Assembly (NCBI GenBank): GCA_000969725.1 | Contig: JXSR01S010119.1 | DNA from: Ophiothrix spiculata | Lineage: Eukaryota > Echinodermata > Ophiuroidea > Amphilepidida > Ophiotrichidae | Length of the DNA: 29,406 nucleotides | Reading direction: 5' to 3' (one strand) | Part shown: piece after piece, positions 28,118 through 29,406 of the stretch | How positions within the stretch are numbered: position 1 is the first letter of the stretch | How the letters are laid out: each line of letters begins with the position of its first letter | The notes under the pieces: model-generated | Seen by the model: only the letters and a program-made list of their open reading frames with translations | Told to the model about the DNA's origin: nothing | Database searches by the model: none | Position numbers and translations under genes: made by a program

Positions 28118-28256
28118 TATGACTTAGAACCTTTTGCCAAGTTATTTACAACCTATCATAAGCCTGTGAACATGCCACAATTTGCGTGAACCAATCTGTT
28201 GCTATTGCATTTTTGTGCACTTTCTGGACGGTTTTAGCTGAGCATACCTTTGAATG

Positions 28257-28298
28257 GTGGGGATGGGGTGGTGGGTGGTGGAAAGGGTGGGTTTTGGG
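28257..28298 (+). other. G-rich cluster 3 (G-quadruplex potential)
   Basis: GTGGGGATGGGGTGGTGGGT followed by further GGG runs, again on the plus strand, about 175 bp after cluster 2. Confidence 0.65.
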
Positions 28299-28669
28299 CT
28301 TTAAAGGCGTTACTACATAGATGTGAATGTTTTAGTTAATAAATCACATCATTTTACACTGAAAATATGATCTTAATTTCTGAAATTGATTTATTTTGTT
28401 TGTTGTCCATTGATTAATTATGAAGTTTGGTGACAAAACCTCTTACATCCATTTTTTTGAAATATTGTAATTAGTTTTAAAAATAATTGTGATTAGTCTG
28501 ATTTCCGTAAACATAATATTGTAAACAAGTACATCATTATACTTAATTTGCATGCAAACTTGATTCAAAATAACAACGTACAAATGTCATAATAAACTTT
28601 CCTTGTTTTCTCAGTTTAACAAAAATGGATGTAAGAGGTTTTGGAAACAAGCTCTTCATATATTATTAT

Positions 28670-29406
28670 AGGAAAGCATGCACGTGCTTTTTATATATTT
28701 TTTGGTGGCAAAACCATTTTTTTCGACAAAATACACTTGAAAACGCTTTTAGAATGTCATATTCCTAAATCTTATGCTGTTTTTACTATAAACCATTTTT
28801 GATCAAAATCTTATAGTATTGCTTTAGTATAATGAGTGAACAGTGTTCAGCTTGAACTACTGAAACATGGTAGGATGAGAAACAGTTATAAGTCGATAAT
28901 AATACTGTTGTAGATTTTGTGGACACTTAATTTTGTTCACACTTTTGATAGTGAAATTGAGGTCAAAATAATCGTAACCTTGTCATATACAGATAGGCAA
29001 TTCAATATCAACTGAAACTGATCCGCCCGCCACACTAGGGGTTCTCCCCTAGTCATCTGAAGATCATGTGCATTTGTTGCTATCTGTTTTGTCAGGGAAG
29101 TGGTATCGTGAAAGATTCTGTTTCATGGTGTGAAAGTTAGGGGAATCATTTAAATATTGAACTTTACATTTACATACACCATCTAAAATAAATTCCAAGG
29201 GAATTCTCCCACAGAAAATTTACACTTAAGTGTGTTAGCCAAAGACACCTGGAACCTTCTGTTGCACATACACTGCCGCTCTAAAGTATTTCCGCACAAA
29301 AGCCTTATTCTGCCATATCTCAAAAGGCGTTTATCCGAATTTCATCATTTTTTGACAGAGTCTATATTGTATAATTATCGAAGTAACTATTCTGGAATTG
29401 CATTCA
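28670..29406. other. No recognised feature to the right edge
   Basis: No phase-2-ending minus-strand exon that could precede the FRMD8-like exon at 25308 was found here. Confidence 0.45.

Larger units (their letters stand above)
27453..28663. mobile_element. Inverted-repeat element, about 1.2 kb, with 43-bp ends and reiterated subterminal motif
   Basis: Ends 27453-27496 and 28621-28663 share ATATATGAAGAGC and TTCCAAAACCTCTTACATCC with about four mismatches. The motif AAAACCTCTTACATCCATTTTT recurs in whole or part at 27473, 27620, 27653 and 28435 (plus) and 28621 (minus). Three G-rich blocks lie inside. No transposase-like frame, so it is probably non-autonomous. Confidence 0.75.

Overview
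The window is AT-rich nuclear DNA from an animal, most likely a marine invertebrate. Evidence for this is spliced genes with GT-AG introns of about 0.5-4 kb, a tRNA-derived SINE, and a very dense set of short inverted-repeat (MITE or foldback) elements. There is no bacterial gene organisation, no operon and no CRISPR. I cannot name the species; the repeat style would fit an echinoderm, hemichordate or cephalochordate, but that is an impression only.

The main gene lies on the minus strand between about 12512 and 25308 and continues past the right edge. Nine exons join with exact phase continuity into 297 codons plus a stop. They encode the end of the FERM F2 lobe, the F3 lobe and a C-terminal tail. 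From remembered family sequence this is an FRMD8 (iTAP/Bili) orthologue. One exon is only 26 nt long. The N-terminal exons are not seen and probably lie beyond 29406.

Downstream on the same strand, three phase-compatible exons (10161-10229, 6053-6104, 5412-5565) form the C-terminus of a second protein I do not recognise. A weaker fourth exon (12305-12383) would fit in phase. No start was found for this gene.

Nearly everything else is repeats. From left to right: a direct repeat at 1 and 4874; foldback elements at 1068, 1690, 2235 and 2519; a 30-bp tandem array at 3545-4210; a 790-bp palindrome with TTAA ends at 6752; a dispersed palindromic family at 190, 7851 and 26023; a transposon carrying six copies of a 14-bp motif inserted in an older repeat at 10507-11110; abutting MITEs at 12748 and 13020; a duplicated block around a 50-N assembly gap near 18127; a SINE near 18660-18931; two copies of a TA-flanked 440-457-bp MITE at 23028 and 24638; and a 1.2-kb inverted-repeat element with three G-rich clusters at 27453-28663.

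Exon calls rest on splice signals, open frame and phase match. Repeat calls rest on visible copies or arms within the window. No database search was possible.
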